A DNA stretch of 5,585 bases from Candidatus Rokubacteria bacterium RIFCSPLOWO2_02_FULL_72_37 (GTDB lineage: Bacteria; Methylomirabilota; Methylomirabilia; Rokubacteriales; CSP1-6), in assembly GCA_001790315.1 (NCBI GenBank), contig MGCE01000134.1:1-5585 (forward strand), read 5' to 3'. The notes under the pieces are model-generated. The model had not been told where the DNA came from. It did not search any database and worked only from the letters and a program-made list of their open reading frames with translations. Numbering within the stretch: position 1 is the stretch's first letter; each line of letters starts with the position of its first letter. Below are positions 4,804 through 5,585 of the stretch, one piece after another. The translations under genes and the position numbers were made by a program.

Positions 4804-5585
4804 GTGAGAACCCCGGGCACGGGCGGCCTGCTGCTGCGGAACGGGCTGGTCGCGGGGCGCCGGCAGGACGTCGCGATCCGGGACGGACGGATCCACCGGA
4901 TCGGGCCGGACCTGGCCGGGCCCGGCGGCGAGACTCTGGACGTCGCGGACAAGCTCGTCCTGCCCGGGTTCGTCGAGACCCACATCCATCCCGACAAAGC
5001 CTTCATCGCCGACCGGACCGAGGGCCTGCGCGCCGGGGGCCCGAGCCCCCTGACGCTCGTGGCCGAGCTGAAGAAGCGCTTCACGGAGGACGACATCTAC
5101 CGCCGCGCGTCGCGCGTGCTGGAGCTGGCCGTCCGCCACGGCTGCACGACGATGCGCGCCCACGTCGAGATCGACGCCCTCGTCGAGCTGCGCGGCCTGG
5201 CGGCGCTCCGCCGCCTGCAGCGCGAGCTCGCGGGGATCCTCGACCTGCGGCTCATCGCGTTCGCGCAGGAGGGGGTCTTCAACGACGCGATGACGCAGGA
5301 CCTCCTGCGCGCGGCGCTCCGCTCGGGCGTCGAGGCGCTCGGCGGCTGTCCCTACATGGACCGGGACCAGCGCGCGCACATCGACTGGTGCTTCGAGACC
5401 GCGCAGGCCTTCGGCGTGCCGCTCGACTTCCACGCCGACACGGCCGACGACCCGGCGATGCTCACGAGCGACTACATCGCCGAGCAAACGATCGCGCGGG
5501 GCCTCGAGGGCCGGGTGACGCTCGGCCACCTCTCCACGCTCGACGCGCTCGAGCCCGGCCAGCGGGCGCGCGTCATCGACAAGCT
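4804..5585 (+). CDS. Cytosine-deaminase-like metal-dependent amidohydrolase (partial, C-terminus off the right edge)
   Basis: The first 260 residues of an amidohydrolase-superfamily enzyme of the CodA/cytosine deaminase-like group (COG0402/Amidohydro_3 type) are present; members usually have about 400-430 residues. An N-terminal small beta domain LLLRNGLVAGRRQDVAIRDG (9-28 region) is followed by LVLPGFVETHIHPDKAF (51-67), supplying metal ligands His60 and His62. MRAHVEID (117-124), DLRLIAFAQEGVF (147-159) and LGGCPYMD (179-186) are the expected barrel strands. DFHADTADDP (208-217) supplies the third ligand His210, and RVTLGHL (237-243) contains the conserved His242. The metal-binding aspartate comes later and is off the window. 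Position 213 is Thr where E. coli CodA has the proton-shuttling Glu217, so cytosine itself may not be the substrate; other cyclic amides, imides or N-heterocycles are possible. GTG at 4804 is chosen because it directly precedes the conserved beta strand and no ATG lies nearby upstream. Confidence 0.92.
   Translation, partial: MRTPGTGGLLLRNGLVAGRRQDVAIRDGRIHRIGPDLAGPGGETLDVADKLVLPGFVETHIHPDKAFIADRTEGLRAGGPSPLTLVAELKKRFTEDDIYRRASRVLELAVRHGCTTMRAHVEIDALVELRGLAALRRLQRELAGILDLRLIAFAQEGVFNDAMTQDLLRAALRSGVEALGGCPYMDRDQRAHIDWCFETAQAFGVPLDFHADTADDPAMLTSDYIAEQTIARGLEGRVTLGHLSTLDALEPGQRARVIDK

Noticed and set aside
4767..5096. An N-terminal extension of the CoA-transferase frame to an ATG at 5096
   Set aside because: The extension is antisense to the conserved amidohydrolase N-terminus and is Ser/Arg/Pro-rich with no family similarity; the CoA-transferase opening motif starts a few residues after the ATG at 4766.

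Overview
The window is a very GC-rich stretch (roughly 70% or more by eye) of bacterial chromosome. It is densely packed: six protein genes with gaps of only 19 to 76 bases. The repertoire is an amidase, a stand-alone B3/B4 protein, a luciferase-like flavin/F420 oxidoreductase, a Uma2-type nuclease-fold protein, a class III CoA-transferase and a cytosine-deaminase-like amidohydrolase. Together with the apparent leaderless starts, this fits a soil or sediment bacterium such as Candidatus Rokubacteria/Methylomirabilota, an actinobacterium or a related high-GC lineage. No marker gene fixes the taxon, so this is inference. I see no RNA gene, mobile element, CRISPR array or phage gene, and no gene-free stretch longer than 300 bases.

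Layout. Bases 1-1878 hold a minus-strand pair: the B3/B4-domain gene (upstream) followed after 21 bases by an amidase that runs off the left edge. A divergent luciferase-like monooxygenase gene (1930-2913, plus) faces this pair across about 50 bases. A 76-base gap then carries a 16-bp direct repeat and a recognisable -35/-10 promoter for a Uma2-family gene (2990-3574, plus). That gene converges on a CaiB/BaiF CoA-transferase gene (3594-4766, minus), with 19 bases between the two stop codons. The CoA-transferase is divergent, across 37 bases, from an amidohydrolase (4804 onward, plus) that runs off the right edge.

How the genes may work together. Four products are typical small-molecule catabolic enzymes: amide hydrolysis, reduced-flavin or F420 redox chemistry, CoA transfer to a carboxylic acid, and hydrolysis of a cyclic C-N bond. 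Their juxtaposition suggests a role in breaking down nitrogen-containing organic compounds, but no shared operon proves it and no substrate can be read from the sequence. The B3/B4 protein and the Uma2 protein have no obvious link to this chemistry.

The most striking non-coding pattern concerns translation starts. Each of the five genes that begins a transcription unit has a TANNNT- or GATAGT-like -10 hexamer 7-9 bases before its start codon, and none has a well-placed Shine-Dalgarno sequence. The one internal operon gene (amidase) has a clear AGGAGA at normal spacing. This is the pattern expected of leaderless mRNAs. Otherwise the region looks like ordinary metabolic chromosome, and I did not find a convincing new multi-gene system.
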